Assembly (NCBI RefSeq): GCF_029201565.1
Contig: NZ_CP104002.1
Location: forward strand, 1,815,001 to 1,879,000
Reading direction: 5' to 3'
DNA length: 64,000 bases
Origin: Devosia sp. SD17-2
GTDB taxonomy: Bacteria > Pseudomonadota > Alphaproteobacteria > Rhizobiales > Devosiaceae
Position numbers and translations under genes: made by a program. Positions 9,441-16,917 of this stretch are shown here, piece by piece; the stretch's first letter is position 1; each line of letters opens with the position of its first letter. The notes beneath the pieces are model-generated. The model had not been told where the DNA came from and ran no database searches. It worked only from the letters and a program-made list of their open reading frames with translations.

Positions 9441-9537
9441 GGCGTCCCTCAGCCGTTACCGTCTGACTAAAGAAAACGCACCCTCCGCACCGTCATTGCC
9501 CGGCTTGTGTGGGCAATCCGTCTTTGCGGGAGCATGG

Positions 9538-9560
9538 ACCACCCGGAGAGGCCGGGTGGT
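9538..9560. repeat. Extragenic inverted repeat
   Basis: ACCACCCGG (9538-9546) and CCGGGTGGT (9552-9560) form a perfect 9-bp stem with a 5-base loop in the gap between the ASCH-like gene and the convergent rluA. There is no T tract on either side, so it is more like an extragenic palindrome than an intrinsic terminator, although it could help end both transcripts. Confidence 0.5.
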
Positions 9561-9632
9561 GACTATTCGGTTGCAGGGCAGCAAGCGGCGAGGGGCGCCG
9601 ACTACGCGGTCAGCGTCCGGTCACCAAAAAAT

Positions 9633-10310
9633 TCAAAATGGCGTCGGTGCGACGAAGGTCATGAACTCTTCCGTCGTCGGATGGGTGAAGCCAAGTTCGG
9701 CAGCGTGCAGTTGCAGCCGGTCGGCCGCGCGCAGCACATCACCATCGGCATAAAACGCATCGCCCAGAATCACATGGCCCAAAGCCTTCATGTGAACGCG
9801 CAGCTGGTGCGTCCGTCCCGTCAGCGGCACGAGGCGAACGCGGGTGACATTGTCCTCGCGTTCCAGCACCTGCCATTCGGTCTGCGCCGAGCGCCCGTTC
9901 TCATAGTCGACACGCTGGCGCGGCTTGTTTTCCCAGTCGGTCGCGAGCGGCAGATCGATAAGGCCCGTGTCCTCGGCGATGATCCCGGCGACCCGGGCGA
10001 CATAGCTCTTGGTGGTCTTGCGATGCTCGAACTGGCTGCCGATGCGGCCATGAGCACGCTTGTTGAGCGCCATCACCAATACGCCGGACGTATCCTTGTC
10101 GAGGCGGTGGCACATGCCGGCCGTCGGCCAGGTCTGGCGCGCCCGGTGCTCGATGCAGTCCCACAGCGAGGGATCCTTGCCGGGCACGCTGAGCAGGCCA
10201 GACTGCTTGTCGACGACAAGGATGTCGTCATCGACGTGAAGGACATTGAGATAGGGATCGGTCGGGGGAAAATAGTCGACCAGTGTGGGCATGGGTCCGG
10301 GCATGGGCAT
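9633..10310 (-). CDS. rluA: RluA-family pseudouridine synthase
   Basis: Isomerises uridine to pseudouridine in 23S rRNA and/or tRNA. It matches E. coli RluA closely in pattern: SGLLSVPGKD, the catalytic HRLDKDTSG (Asp nucleophile), YVARVAGII, GLIDLPLATDWENKP and LTGRTHQLRVHMKALGHVILGDAFYA. The open frame begins at 10430, but that would overlap the csbD start, and the family-like sequence begins after MPMPGPMPTLVDYF, so the ATG at 10310 (225 residues) is preferred; later ATGs at 10304 and 10292 are possible. Confidence 0.88.
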   Translation of the reverse strand: MPMPGPMPTLVDYFPPTDPYLNVLHVDDDILVVDKQSGLLSVPGKDPSLWDCIEHRARQTWPTAGMCHRLDKDTSGVLVMALNKRAHGRIGSQFEHRKTTKSYVARVAGIIAEDTGLIDLPLATDWENKPRQRVDYENGRSAQTEWQVLEREDNVTRVRLVPLTGRTHQLRVHMKALGHVILGDAFYADGDVLRAADRLQLHAAELGFTHPTTEEFMTFVAPTPF

Positions 10311-10422
10311 GGCTGTACCAGACTGCGGATGGTTCCGCCAACCGGTGTGCACAATCTGTTGAGGGAACGAACAGGGCTTAACAGAAGTTATCCCTGCAAG
10401 TTTCAACACCAAGGAGGTTCTC

Positions 10423-10605
10423 ATGAACAAGGATCAGGTAGACGGCGCTGGCAAGCAGATCAAGGGCGCAGTCAAGGACGCTGTTGGCGGCCTTACCGGC
10501 GATGCGAAGCTCCAGGCCGAAGGCAAGCTGGACAAGGCCGAGGGCAAGGTTCAGCAGAAGGTCGGCGATGTGAAGAATGAGGTCCGCAAAGCCCTCGACG
10601 ATTGA
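10423..10605 (+). CDS. CsbD family stress-response protein
   Basis: 60-residue hydrophilic protein, MNKDQVDGAGKQIKGAVKD..., with the CsbD repeat G-K-x2-G-x-V-K-D and Lys/Glu/Gly-rich composition. CsbD proteins are small, abundant general-stress proteins of unknown mechanism. A strong Shine-Dalgarno AAGGAGG lies just upstream of the ATG, consistent with high expression. It is monocistronic: a strong terminator follows 24 bases after the stop. Confidence 0.93.
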   Translation: MNKDQVDGAGKQIKGAVKDAVGGLTGDAKLQAEGKLDKAEGKVQQKVGDVKNEVRKALDD

Positions 10606-10629
10606 TCGGCCCCAAGCTGAACAAGGAGA

Positions 10630-10657
10630 GGCCCCGACATCTGTCGGGGCCTTTTTT
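10630..10657 (+). terminator. Intrinsic terminator after csbD
   Basis: GGCCCCGACA (10630-10639) pairs with TGTCGGGGCC (10642-10651), followed by six T (10652-10657). The T run abuts the stop codon of the convergent reductase gene at 10656-10658. Confidence 0.93.
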
Positions 10658-11183
10658 ATGAGAAGCTGTAGTGGAACCGCGCGCACCCGCTCCCGAGCGC
10701 TTTGGCCGAGATCAGCTTCGGACTGCTCCGTAGCCCAGTTGGCGGAAACAGGGGGATGCCGCCCCCCAGGATTTCCGAGATCACATAGATTTCGAGTTCA
10801 TCGAGCGCCCCGCGTTCCATGAAGGCCATCTGCAGGCGGCCCCCGCCGACCATCCAGACGTCCCCATCATCCAGGCCGCGCAGTTCGCGAACAAGATCAT
10901 CGACGTTCTCGCGGGTTTCGAGGGTGCCTTTCGGCTCTTCAATCGGCCGCGACGTGACCACCAGTACGCGCTGGTCCGCATAGGCCCAGGGCCCGCCATG
11001 CTCGGCTACCCAGTCATAGGTCGAGCGGCCCATCACTACGGTGCGGATGGACCTGATGAAACTCTCATAGTGGTGCTCGCCGAGATCTAGATCGGCGCGC
11101 TGGGTCAACCAGTCGAGGTTCTCCTGCCTATCGGCGATATAACCATCGAGGCTCGTGGCGATATATCCAACAATCCTGGCCAT
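10656..11183 (-). CDS. Dihydrofolate reductase-fold (RibD C-terminal-like) protein
   Basis: 175 residues, MARIVGYIATSLDGYIADRQENLDWL, the N-terminal signature of the RibD-C/DHFR-like family (SLDGYIA). A nucleotide-binding MGRSTYDWV block and the VWMVGGGRLQMAFMERGALDELEIYVI segment typical of this NADPH-binding fold follow. Many such proteins are annotated as dihydrofolate reductase family without proven substrate. The stop codon lies in the T run of the csbD terminator, so both genes converge on it. Confidence 0.85.
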   Translation of the reverse strand: MARIVGYIATSLDGYIADRQENLDWLTQRADLDLGEHHYESFIRSIRTVVMGRSTYDWVAEHGGPWAYADQRVLVVTSRPIEEPKGTLETRENVDDLVRELRGLDDGDVWMVGGGRLQMAFMERGALDELEIYVISEILGGGIPLFPPTGLRSSPKLISAKALGSGCARFHYSFS

Positions 11184-11301
11184 TTTTTCTCCCCTTCTGC
11201 CCGGTCTCTTAGCGTTTGCCGGGTGACAGAAGCTGTCAGCATCGGCCGGTGATGCTGCTCCGCCGCTGGCGGGACCCGCCTCAAAAGCCTATGCTGGAGC
11301 G

Positions 11302-11838
11302 ATGGAGACCACGACTTTTCCCACCGCGCTGGGCGTATTCGGCCTTGGCTGGACCGAGACCGGTCTTGCCCGTGTGCTGTTGCCCGATGACGACGAAGCC
11401 GCCCTGCGCGAGCGGCTGGGCCGTGGCGGCGCCGAGGCGGGCGATCCGCCGATCTGGGTCGAAACCCTCATGGGTCGGATCGAAGACTACGCCGATGGCA
11501 TCGCGGTAGATTTCAGCGGGGTGCCGCTCGATCTCTCCGGCCTGCCGGAGTTTCATCGCCGCGCCTACCAGCTCCTTCTCGGTTACGGGTGGGGGCAGGT
11601 GACCACTTATGGCGAGATGGCGCGGGCGCTGGGTGATGTGGGTCTCTCGCGCGCCGTCGGGCAGGCCATGGGCGCCAATCCCATGCCGCTCGTCATTCCC
11701 TGCCACCGGGTTCTGGCCAGCAATGGCAAGGCGGGTGGCTTTTCAGCTCCCGGCGGGGCGGCAACCAAGCAAAAAATGCTGGCCCTTGAGGGCGTGACCA
11801 TTGGCGCGCCACCGGGCCAGTTGAATTTCGGATTTTAG
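11302..11838 (+). CDS. ogt: Methylated-DNA--protein-cysteine S-methyltransferase
   Basis: Suicide repair enzyme that takes the O6-alkyl group from guanine onto its own cysteine. The active-site block NPMPLVIPCHRVLASNGKAGGFS (Cys in PCHRV, about residue 134) and the helix-turn-helix GYGWGQVTTYGEMARALG are present. The N-terminal part is short and variable, as in Ogt rather than Ada. The 178 residues fit the family. It lies 2 bases upstream of the CYTH gene, probably one transcript. Confidence 0.93.
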   Translation: METTTFPTALGVFGLGWTETGLARVLLPDDDEAALRERLGRGGAEAGDPPIWVETLMGRIEDYADGIAVDFSGVPLDLSGLPEFHRRAYQLLLGYGWGQVTTYGEMARALGDVGLSRAVGQAMGANPMPLVIPCHRVLASNGKAGGFSAPGGAATKQKMLALEGVTIGAPPGQLNFGF

Positions 11839-11840
11839 CT

Positions 11841-12314
11841 ATGGCCATTGAAATCGAGCGCAAGTTCCTGGTGACCGGCGATGGCTGGCGCGGGGCGGCA
11901 ACCAGCAGTTCGGCCCTGCGCCAGGGCTATCTCTCCACCAATGCCAAGGCCACGGTCCGCATCCGCATCATCGATGACGCCCGCGCGGTCCTGACGCTGA
12001 AGGGCCCCACCACAGGCATTAGCCGGGCGGAGTTCGAATATGACGTGCCGCTCGAAGAGGGCAGGGCACTGCTCGAAATGGCGCGCCCCGAAGTTGTCGA
12101 AAAACGCCGTTACGAAGTGCCCTTTGGCGGCCTCACCTGGGAGGTCGATGTCTTCGAGGGCAGCCATGCCGGTCTCATCATGGCCGAAGTCGAACTGACC
12201 GATGCCGCCCAGGACATCGCACTACCCGACTGGGCGGGCCGTGAAGTCAGCCACGACGACCGCTACGCCAATGCCAGCCTGTCGCGCAATCCGGGCGTCC
12301 CCGCGATCATCTGA
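11841..12314 (+). CDS. CYTH domain protein (triphosphate tunnel metalloenzyme family)
   Basis: 157 residues starting MAIEIERKFLV, the EIERKFL signature of CYTH domains (CyaB / thiamine triphosphatase). Basic and acidic strands follow in the expected order: RQGYLSTNAKATVRIRI, AVLTLKGP, AEFEYDVP, EKRRYEVPFGGLTWEVDVFEG and LIMAEVELTDA. Bacterial short CYTH proteins are mostly tripolyphosphatases; this is an inference from the family. It directly follows ogt. Confidence 0.9.
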   Translation: MAIEIERKFLVTGDGWRGAATSSSALRQGYLSTNAKATVRIRIIDDARAVLTLKGPTTGISRAEFEYDVPLEEGRALLEMARPEVVEKRRYEVPFGGLTWEVDVFEGSHAGLIMAEVELTDAAQDIALPDWAGREVSHDDRYANASLSRNPGVPAII

Positions 12315-12425
12315 CAGGGCATGAGACAGAATGGGTTGCCAGAGGTGGGCGATGCGGCGGCTTTGGCGTAAGGGACAGCCAACCATGCCTGATATGCAGG
12401 CCACGATTCGAACGGAGACACGACC

Positions 12426-13001
12426 ATGCTGATCACAGCCGAAGACCTAGAGGCTATCGTATCCGGACAGGTCGACACGGCGTTTCGGCGCTGGGAGAAG
12501 CCGACGGTAAAGGCCGGTGGGACCCTCGTGACCTCTGCCGGGATCCTGGCCATCGACGCGGTGGATGTGGTGGGCATCAAGACGGTCGATCCTGAAGATC
12601 TGGCGCGCGCCGGTTTTGCAGGGCGCGACGAGCTCAATGCCATGCTGGGCAAGCGCGAGGGCACGCTTTACCGCATCCGCCTTCACTATCTCGGTGAGGA
12701 CCCGCGCGTGGGGCTGCGCGAAAGCGACGCGCTGTCGGACGCCGAGTTCGATGAAATCTCCCAGACGCTGGCCCGCATGGACGGCGGAAATCCTTGGACC
12801 CGCCGCGCCCTTGATCTCATCCAAGAGGGGCCCGGTGTGCCTGCGAACGAGCTGGCCGAAACTCTCGGCATGGAAAAGGTCAAGTTCAAGAACAGCGTGC
12901 GCCGGCTGAAGGCACTCGGCCTCACCGAGAGCCTCGTGATCGGCTACGATCTGTCGCCGCGCGGCCGCGCCTGGCTGACCCGGGCGCGCTCCGCCGACTG
13001 A
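12426..13001 (+). CDS. ASCH-like domain fused to a C-terminal winged-helix-like region
   Basis: 191 residues. Residues 1-80 are a paralogue of the 95-residue protein at 9153-9440 (shared FRRW-x2-PTVKAGGTL-x-T-x2-G-x-LAIDAV). The rest, after a linker (GLRESDALSDAEFDEI), contains ALDLIQEGPGVPANELAETLGMEKVKFKNSVRRLKALGLTESL, which reads as a helix-turn-helix/winged-helix followed by a short wing (LSPRGRAWL). It may be a ligand- or RNA-responsive regulator; this is inference. GGAGA lies upstream of the ATG. Confidence 0.7.
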   Translation: MLITAEDLEAIVSGQVDTAFRRWEKPTVKAGGTLVTSAGILAIDAVDVVGIKTVDPEDLARAGFAGRDELNAMLGKREGTLYRIRLHYLGEDPRVGLRESDALSDAEFDEISQTLARMDGGNPWTRRALDLIQEGPGVPANELAETLGMEKVKFKNSVRRLKALGLTESLVIGYDLSPRGRAWLTRARSAD

Positions 13002-13002
13002 G

Positions 13003-13563
13003 CTACTGCCAGCGCTTGAAACTCTTGAGGTGCGTGAGCGTGCCCGTGACCGTCGTCACGATCCGGTTGACCGGATCGGTGACCGGCACGATCTGCACAT
13101 TCTCACGCGCCGGATCGGGCTCTTCCAGTGTCGCGAACTGGCTGTCGAGCAGGCTCGTGGGCATATACTCATGGCTGCGCTTGGCCATGCGCTCGCCGAT
13201 GACCTCGCGGTTGCCCTGCAGATAAACGAAGAGCACCGGCTCGCCGGCCTTTTCGGTGATGAAGTCGCGATAGCTGCGCTTGAGCGCGGAGCAGGCACCC
13301 ACAGCAACACCCTTCTTGCCATCGGCGGCTTCCTTGAGCGCGGCGCTGAGGGCCTCGAGCCAGGGCCAGCGATCTCCGTCGGTGAGGGGTGTGCCGGCCC
13401 GCATTTTCTCGACATTGGCTGCAGGGTGATATTTGTCGCCATCGAGAAAAGGCGCGTGCAGCGCCCGGCCGAGCGCTGCACCCACGGTGGATTTGCCCGA
13501 GGAGCTGACGCCCATCACAATGACGATGCGGGCGGGCTCAAACGACTGCGGTGAAGGCGCCAT
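13003..13563 (-). CDS. gntK: Gluconokinase
   Basis: ATP-dependent kinase making 6-phosphogluconate from gluconate. The P-loop GVSSSGKST (usually GVSGSGKST) is followed by FLDGDKYHPAANVEKMRAGTPLTDGDRWPWL, the gluconokinase signature for substrate binding, and CSALKRSYRDFI. The longer open frame starting at 13686 reads through the SDR gene; the ATG at 13563 gives 186 residues (family 165-190) with a 26-base overlap with the end of the SDR gene. The SDR gene is upstream in the same operon and gnd is divergent nearby, giving a gluconate-to-pentose-phosphate module. Confidence 0.93.
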   Translation of the reverse strand: MAPSPQSFEPARIVIVMGVSSSGKSTVGAALGRALHAPFLDGDKYHPAANVEKMRAGTPLTDGDRWPWLEALSAALKEAADGKKGVAVGACSALKRSYRDFITEKAGEPVLFVYLQGNREVIGERMAKRSHEYMPTSLLDSQFATLEEPDPARENVQIVPVTDPVNRIVTTVTGTLTHLKSFKRWQ

Positions 13564-14308
13564 CGACATAAAGAATGTGTCCATTGATATAACTGGAGGC
13601 GTTGGATGCGAGGAACACGGCCACTGGTCCCAGTTCCGCGACGTCTCCCCAGCGCCCCATGGGTGTGCGGTTCTCGACCCAGGCATTGAATTCTGGATTG
13701 GCCATCAGCGCCTGGTTGAGTTCGGTTTTGAAATAGCCGGGCGCAATGGCGTTGATATGGAGCCCCTTGGGGGCCCAGTCCGCCGCCATGCCGCGTGTCA
13801 GATTGGCGATTGCCGCCTTGGCTGCACTATAGGGCGCAACCGTGGGGCGCGCCACATTGGTCAGCACCGAGCAGATGTTGATGATCTTGCCCCGTCCGCG
13901 GCCAATCATGTGCCGCGCGACCATCTGGCTGACGCTGAAGGTCGAGACCACATGGGCCGACAGCATGCGCTCGAAATCGTCGTGGCGAAAATTCTCCAGT
14001 GATCCGCGAATCTGTATGCCCGCGTTGTTGACCAGAATGTCGATCGGGCCGATTTCGCTCTCGCAGTGGTCGATCGCCGCCTCGACACTGTCGGGGCTGG
14101 TCACGTCAAAGGCCAGCGCCGTCACATTGGCGCCTTCCGCTGCGAGATCGGCTGCGGCATTGCCGAGCGCGACATTGTCGCGACCATTGAGCACCACGCT
14201 CGCCCCCGCCTGGGCCAGTCCTCGCGCCATGGCATAGCCCAGCCCGCGGCTCGACCCGGTGATCAGCGCACGTTGTCCTGAAAGGTCAAATGGGTTAGAC
14301 AGCAGCAT
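13538..14308 (-). CDS. Short-chain dehydrogenase, probable gluconate 5-dehydrogenase
   Basis: 256-residue SDR: coenzyme motif TGSSRGLGYAMA (about residues 17-28), structural NNAGIQ, catalytic Ser in ICSVLTN and Tyr-x3-Lys as YSAAK. The sequence start FDLSGQRALITGSSRGLGYAMARGLAQAGA resembles Gno/IdnO-type 5-keto-D-gluconate reductases, and linkage to gluconokinase supports that role (5-ketogluconate to gluconate). SDR substrate calls from sequence are weak, so the gene symbol is withheld. It is the first gene of the gntK operon, divergent from gnd. Confidence 0.8.
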   Translation of the reverse strand: MLLSNPFDLSGQRALITGSSRGLGYAMARGLAQAGASVVLNGRDNVALGNAAADLAAEGANVTALAFDVTSPDSVEAAIDHCESEIGPIDILVNNAGIQIRGSLENFRHDDFERMLSAHVVSTFSVSQMVARHMIGRGRGKIINICSVLTNVARPTVAPYSAAKAAIANLTRGMAADWAPKGLHINAIAPGYFKTELNQALMANPEFNAWVENRTPMGRWGDVAELGPVAVFLASNASSYINGHILYVDGAFTAVV

Positions 14309-14317
14309 TCAATTGGC

Positions 14318-14354
14318 CCCCCACGTAAAGTGTGACGTCACTTATCCAGTGGGG
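14318..14354. promoter_or_regulatory. Nested dyad between the gntK operon and gnd, candidate operator
   Basis: Inner perfect palindrome GTGACGTCAC at 14332-14341, overlapped by AAGTG-N6-CACTT (14328-14343), is flanked by outer arms CCCCAC (14318-14323) and GTGGGG (14349-14354). It lies 10 bases upstream of the SDR start on one side and 170 bases from gnd on the other, where a shared gluconate regulator would be expected to bind. No regulator gene is adjacent. Confidence 0.5.
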
Positions 14355-14523
14355 CGAACGGAATGCAAGCCAAGCGTTAAATCTTCCATACAAGATGGCG
14401 GTTTTCGCCAATTTATGCATTCCAAGGCCTTTCATCTCCGGTCAGATTGTGGTCATTTGCCGCACGTGTCGCGCCCATTGTGCGCTTGACTGGACAGAAT
14501 TTGTCTTCGGAAGGACTGTATGT

Positions 14524-15942
14524 ATGTCGACTGCGGATATCGGCCTGATTGGCCTGGCGGTAATGGGTTCCAACCTGGCGCTCAACATCGCCGAAAAGGG
14601 CTACACCGTGGCCGTCCACAACCGGTCGGCCGGTCGCATCGATGAGCACATGGCCGATGCCAAGGCGCAGGGCCTGGATGGCAAGACCATCCCGAAATAT
14701 GACCTTGCCGACTTCGTGCAGACGGTGAAGGCGCCGCGCTCCATCATCATCATGGTCAAGGCTGGGCAGCCGGTCGACGACATGATCGAGCAGCTGCTGC
14801 CCCATCTCGAGCCGGGCGATGCCATCATCGAGTGCGGCAACTCGCTCTATACCGACACGCAGCGCCGCTTCGACTACCTCAAGCCCAAGAATATTGGCTA
14901 TCTCGGCGTCGGCGTTTCCGGCGGTGAAGAGGGTGCCCGCCACGGCCCGTCGATCATGGTCGGCGGCTCCAAGGAGCAATGGCACAATGCCGAGGCGGTC
15001 CTCACCGCCATTGCGGCGCAGTTCAATGGCGAAAGCTGCTGCGCCTATCTGGGGGAAGGTGGCGCCGGCCATTTCGTCAAGATGATCCATAACGGGATCG
15101 AATATGGCGACATGCAGATGATCGCCGAGATCTATGGCGTGATGCGTGACGGTCTGGGCATGACGCCAAAGGCCTGCGCTGAAGTCTTCAAGGAATGGAA
15201 CAAGGGTCCGCTCAATTCCTACCTGATCGAAATCACCGGCCACGTGCTGGACGCCGTCGACGGCGAAACCGGCCAGCCGCTGGTTGATCTCATCCTCGAC
15301 AAGGCCGGCCAGAAGGGCACCGGCATGTGGTCGGCCGTTGTCGCCCAGCAGATGGGTGTGCCGGCGACCGCCATCGAGGGCGCCGTCGCTGCCCGCTCCA
15401 TCTCCTCCCGCAAGGATGAGCGCGTTTCGGCCGAAGCTATCTATGGCAAGCCCAACCGCGCCAAGACAGATGTGACGCTGGAAGATCTTGAAAAGGCGCT
15501 CCTCGCCGGCAAGATCGTGTCCTACGCCCAGGGCTTTGCCGTCATCGCCAAGGCTTCGGAAGAATTCGGCTGGTCGCTGCCGCTGGCCACGATTGCAAAG
15601 ATCTGGCGCGCCGGCTGCATCATCCGCTCGCGCTTCCTCGACCAGATGAGCTCAGCTTATGCCAAGGGCGAAGCGGTCAACCTGCTCGTCGTTCCCGACT
15701 TCGTCGAGATCATGAAGGACAGCCACCCGGCGCTGCGCAAGGTCGTCGCCGCCGCGGCAGTCGGCGAATTCCCGATGATCTGCCTCTCCGCCTCGCTGAG
15801 CTATTTCGACAGCTACCGCCAGGCGCTCGGCACAGCCAATCTCACGCAGGGCCAGCGCGACTTCTTCGGCGCCCACGGTTTTGAGATCGTCGGTCGCGGC
15901 AAGGATCTGCACGGCACCTGGCCGTCGACGCTCGGGAATTAA
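14524..15942 (+). CDS. gnd: 6-phosphogluconate dehydrogenase, decarboxylating
   Basis: Oxidises 6-phosphogluconate to ribulose 5-phosphate plus CO2 with NADP+. The N-terminal dinucleotide site GLIGLAVMGSNLALNIAEKG, the signature GVGVSGGEEGARHGPSIMVGG and the catalytic KMIHNGIEYGDMQMIAE (Lys) are visible. The ATG at 14524 gives 472 residues, the usual type I length, with GGAAGGA upstream. The open frame before it is not conserved. Its substrate is the product of gntK, encoded divergently. Confidence 0.97.
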   Translation: MSTADIGLIGLAVMGSNLALNIAEKGYTVAVHNRSAGRIDEHMADAKAQGLDGKTIPKYDLADFVQTVKAPRSIIIMVKAGQPVDDMIEQLLPHLEPGDAIIECGNSLYTDTQRRFDYLKPKNIGYLGVGVSGGEEGARHGPSIMVGGSKEQWHNAEAVLTAIAAQFNGESCCAYLGEGGAGHFVKMIHNGIEYGDMQMIAEIYGVMRDGLGMTPKACAEVFKEWNKGPLNSYLIEITGHVLDAVDGETGQPLVDLILDKAGQKGTGMWSAVVAQQMGVPATAIEGAVAARSISSRKDERVSAEAIYGKPNRAKTDVTLEDLEKALLAGKIVSYAQGFAVIAKASEEFGWSLPLATIAKIWRAGCIIRSRFLDQMSSAYAKGEAVNLLVVPDFVEIMKDSHPALRKVVAAAAVGEFPMICLSASLSYFDSYRQALGTANLTQGQRDFFGAHGFEIVGRGKDLHGTWPSTLGN

Positions 15943-15957
15943 GTCGCCGACTTAGGG

Positions 15958-16422
15958 CTAGATAAACCCGATCCAGCGGCCCGCCACCAGGGCCGCGATC
16001 CACAATGCACCACTCGCCGCCGCCTGCACCCGCAGGCTGGCGGCGATGTCTTTTCCGGCGGTGGCATCCCGCCATCCCCGCCCACGATTGATCAGCACGG
16101 CGTTCGCAATTGCCAGCGCCACAATGCAGAGCTTTATGAGAAAGGCCGAATTGTCGATGTAGTCGGCAGGCCGTACGGAAAACAATGCCGCGCCGGTGAC
16201 AAGTGCCAGCGCCACGCCGAGCCTGGCGGTGTTGGCGAGATAGGGCCCGATCACGCTGAGCGGTACCTGCCTGAAAAAACCCAGGAGCCGTGCGTCGAGC
16301 GCCAGCACCGGGCCGAGGATCAGCCCGATCGCAAGAATGTGGCCGGCGTTGACGAAAATATAGAGCGTCGAGGACTGCCGCATCGCTACGGCGCCCGGCC
16401 ACTGAGACAGAGCCTCCCACAT
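15958..16422 (-). CDS. Four-helix membrane protein, DUF6644-like
   Basis: 154 residues with about four hydrophobic segments (LYIFVNAGHILAIGLILGPVLALDARLLG; LGVALALVTGAALFSV; AFLIKLCIVALAIANAVLINR; AASGALWIAALVAGRWIGFI). The N-terminal HILAIGLILGP...LDARLLG pattern occurs in small membrane proteins that neighbour DUF6152 genes in related bacteria, and the DUF6152 gene is 3 bases upstream here. The two are probably one operon of unknown function, possibly redox or metal-related. Confidence 0.7.
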   Translation of the reverse strand: MWEALSQWPGAVAMRQSSTLYIFVNAGHILAIGLILGPVLALDARLLGFFRQVPLSVIGPYLANTARLGVALALVTGAALFSVRPADYIDNSAFLIKLCIVALAIANAVLINRGRGWRDATAGKDIAASLRVQAAASGALWIAALVAGRWIGFI

Positions 16423-16425
16423 CGG

Positions 16426-16818
16426 CTATTCGGCGGGAATGCGGTCGGGATAAATGTCGTAGACGTCCTCGCCGATGGTGATGCGTACCGCCTTCATGCG
16501 GGTCGAGCCGTCCTCGGCGCGATTGCCCAGCGCGATGATTTCCTCGCCCACTTCAGCCACACCCTCGACAAAGCCAGAGCGTTCGGTCAGGCCGGGATTG
16601 CCCAGCTCCACCGTCCAGATTTCGCCATCGGCGTCCACCTCGATGATCGGATGGGGCGGGGCAATGGTGATCGACGAAATCGTGCCGGTGAGTTCGATCA
16701 TTCCGGCTTCCGCCCAGCTCCAGCCGTGATGGGCAAGGGCGGTGCCGGCGAGCGTTGCCGCGCCGATCAGGGCGCCCGCCAATACGGTGGTCCGACGGCC
16801 AATTCCACTGAGGGCCAT
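16426..16818 (-). CDS. DUF6152 family exported protein
   Basis: 130 residues from the ATG at 16818, which has GAGGAGG upstream (an ATG 21 bases earlier is in frame but lies over this site). A signal peptide TTVLAGALIGAATLAGTALA is followed by HHGWSWAEAGMIELTGTISSITIAPPHPIIEVDADGEIWTVEL, the DUF6152 pattern starting with the His-His just after the cleavage site. The mature protein is a small periplasmic beta-rich domain. An N-terminal His-His could bind metal; that is inference. It is paired with the downstream membrane protein. Confidence 0.8.
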   Translation of the reverse strand: MALSGIGRRTTVLAGALIGAATLAGTALAHHGWSWAEAGMIELTGTISSITIAPPHPIIEVDADGEIWTVELGNPGLTERSGFVEGVAEVGEEIIALGNRAEDGSTRMKAVRITIGEDVYDIYPDRIPAE

Positions 16819-16917
16819 GACTGCCTCCTCTCGTTGCATGGATGCATCGGGGAGCAGTCTGCGCCAGCTCGGCGCTGCAGGGCAGTCACGAAGCAGAGAG
16901 CGGGGCGTGTTGCCCCG

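Noticed and set aside
10311..10430. N-terminal extension of rluA by 40 codons
   Set aside because: Overlaps the csbD ribosome binding site and start; no conserved sequence.
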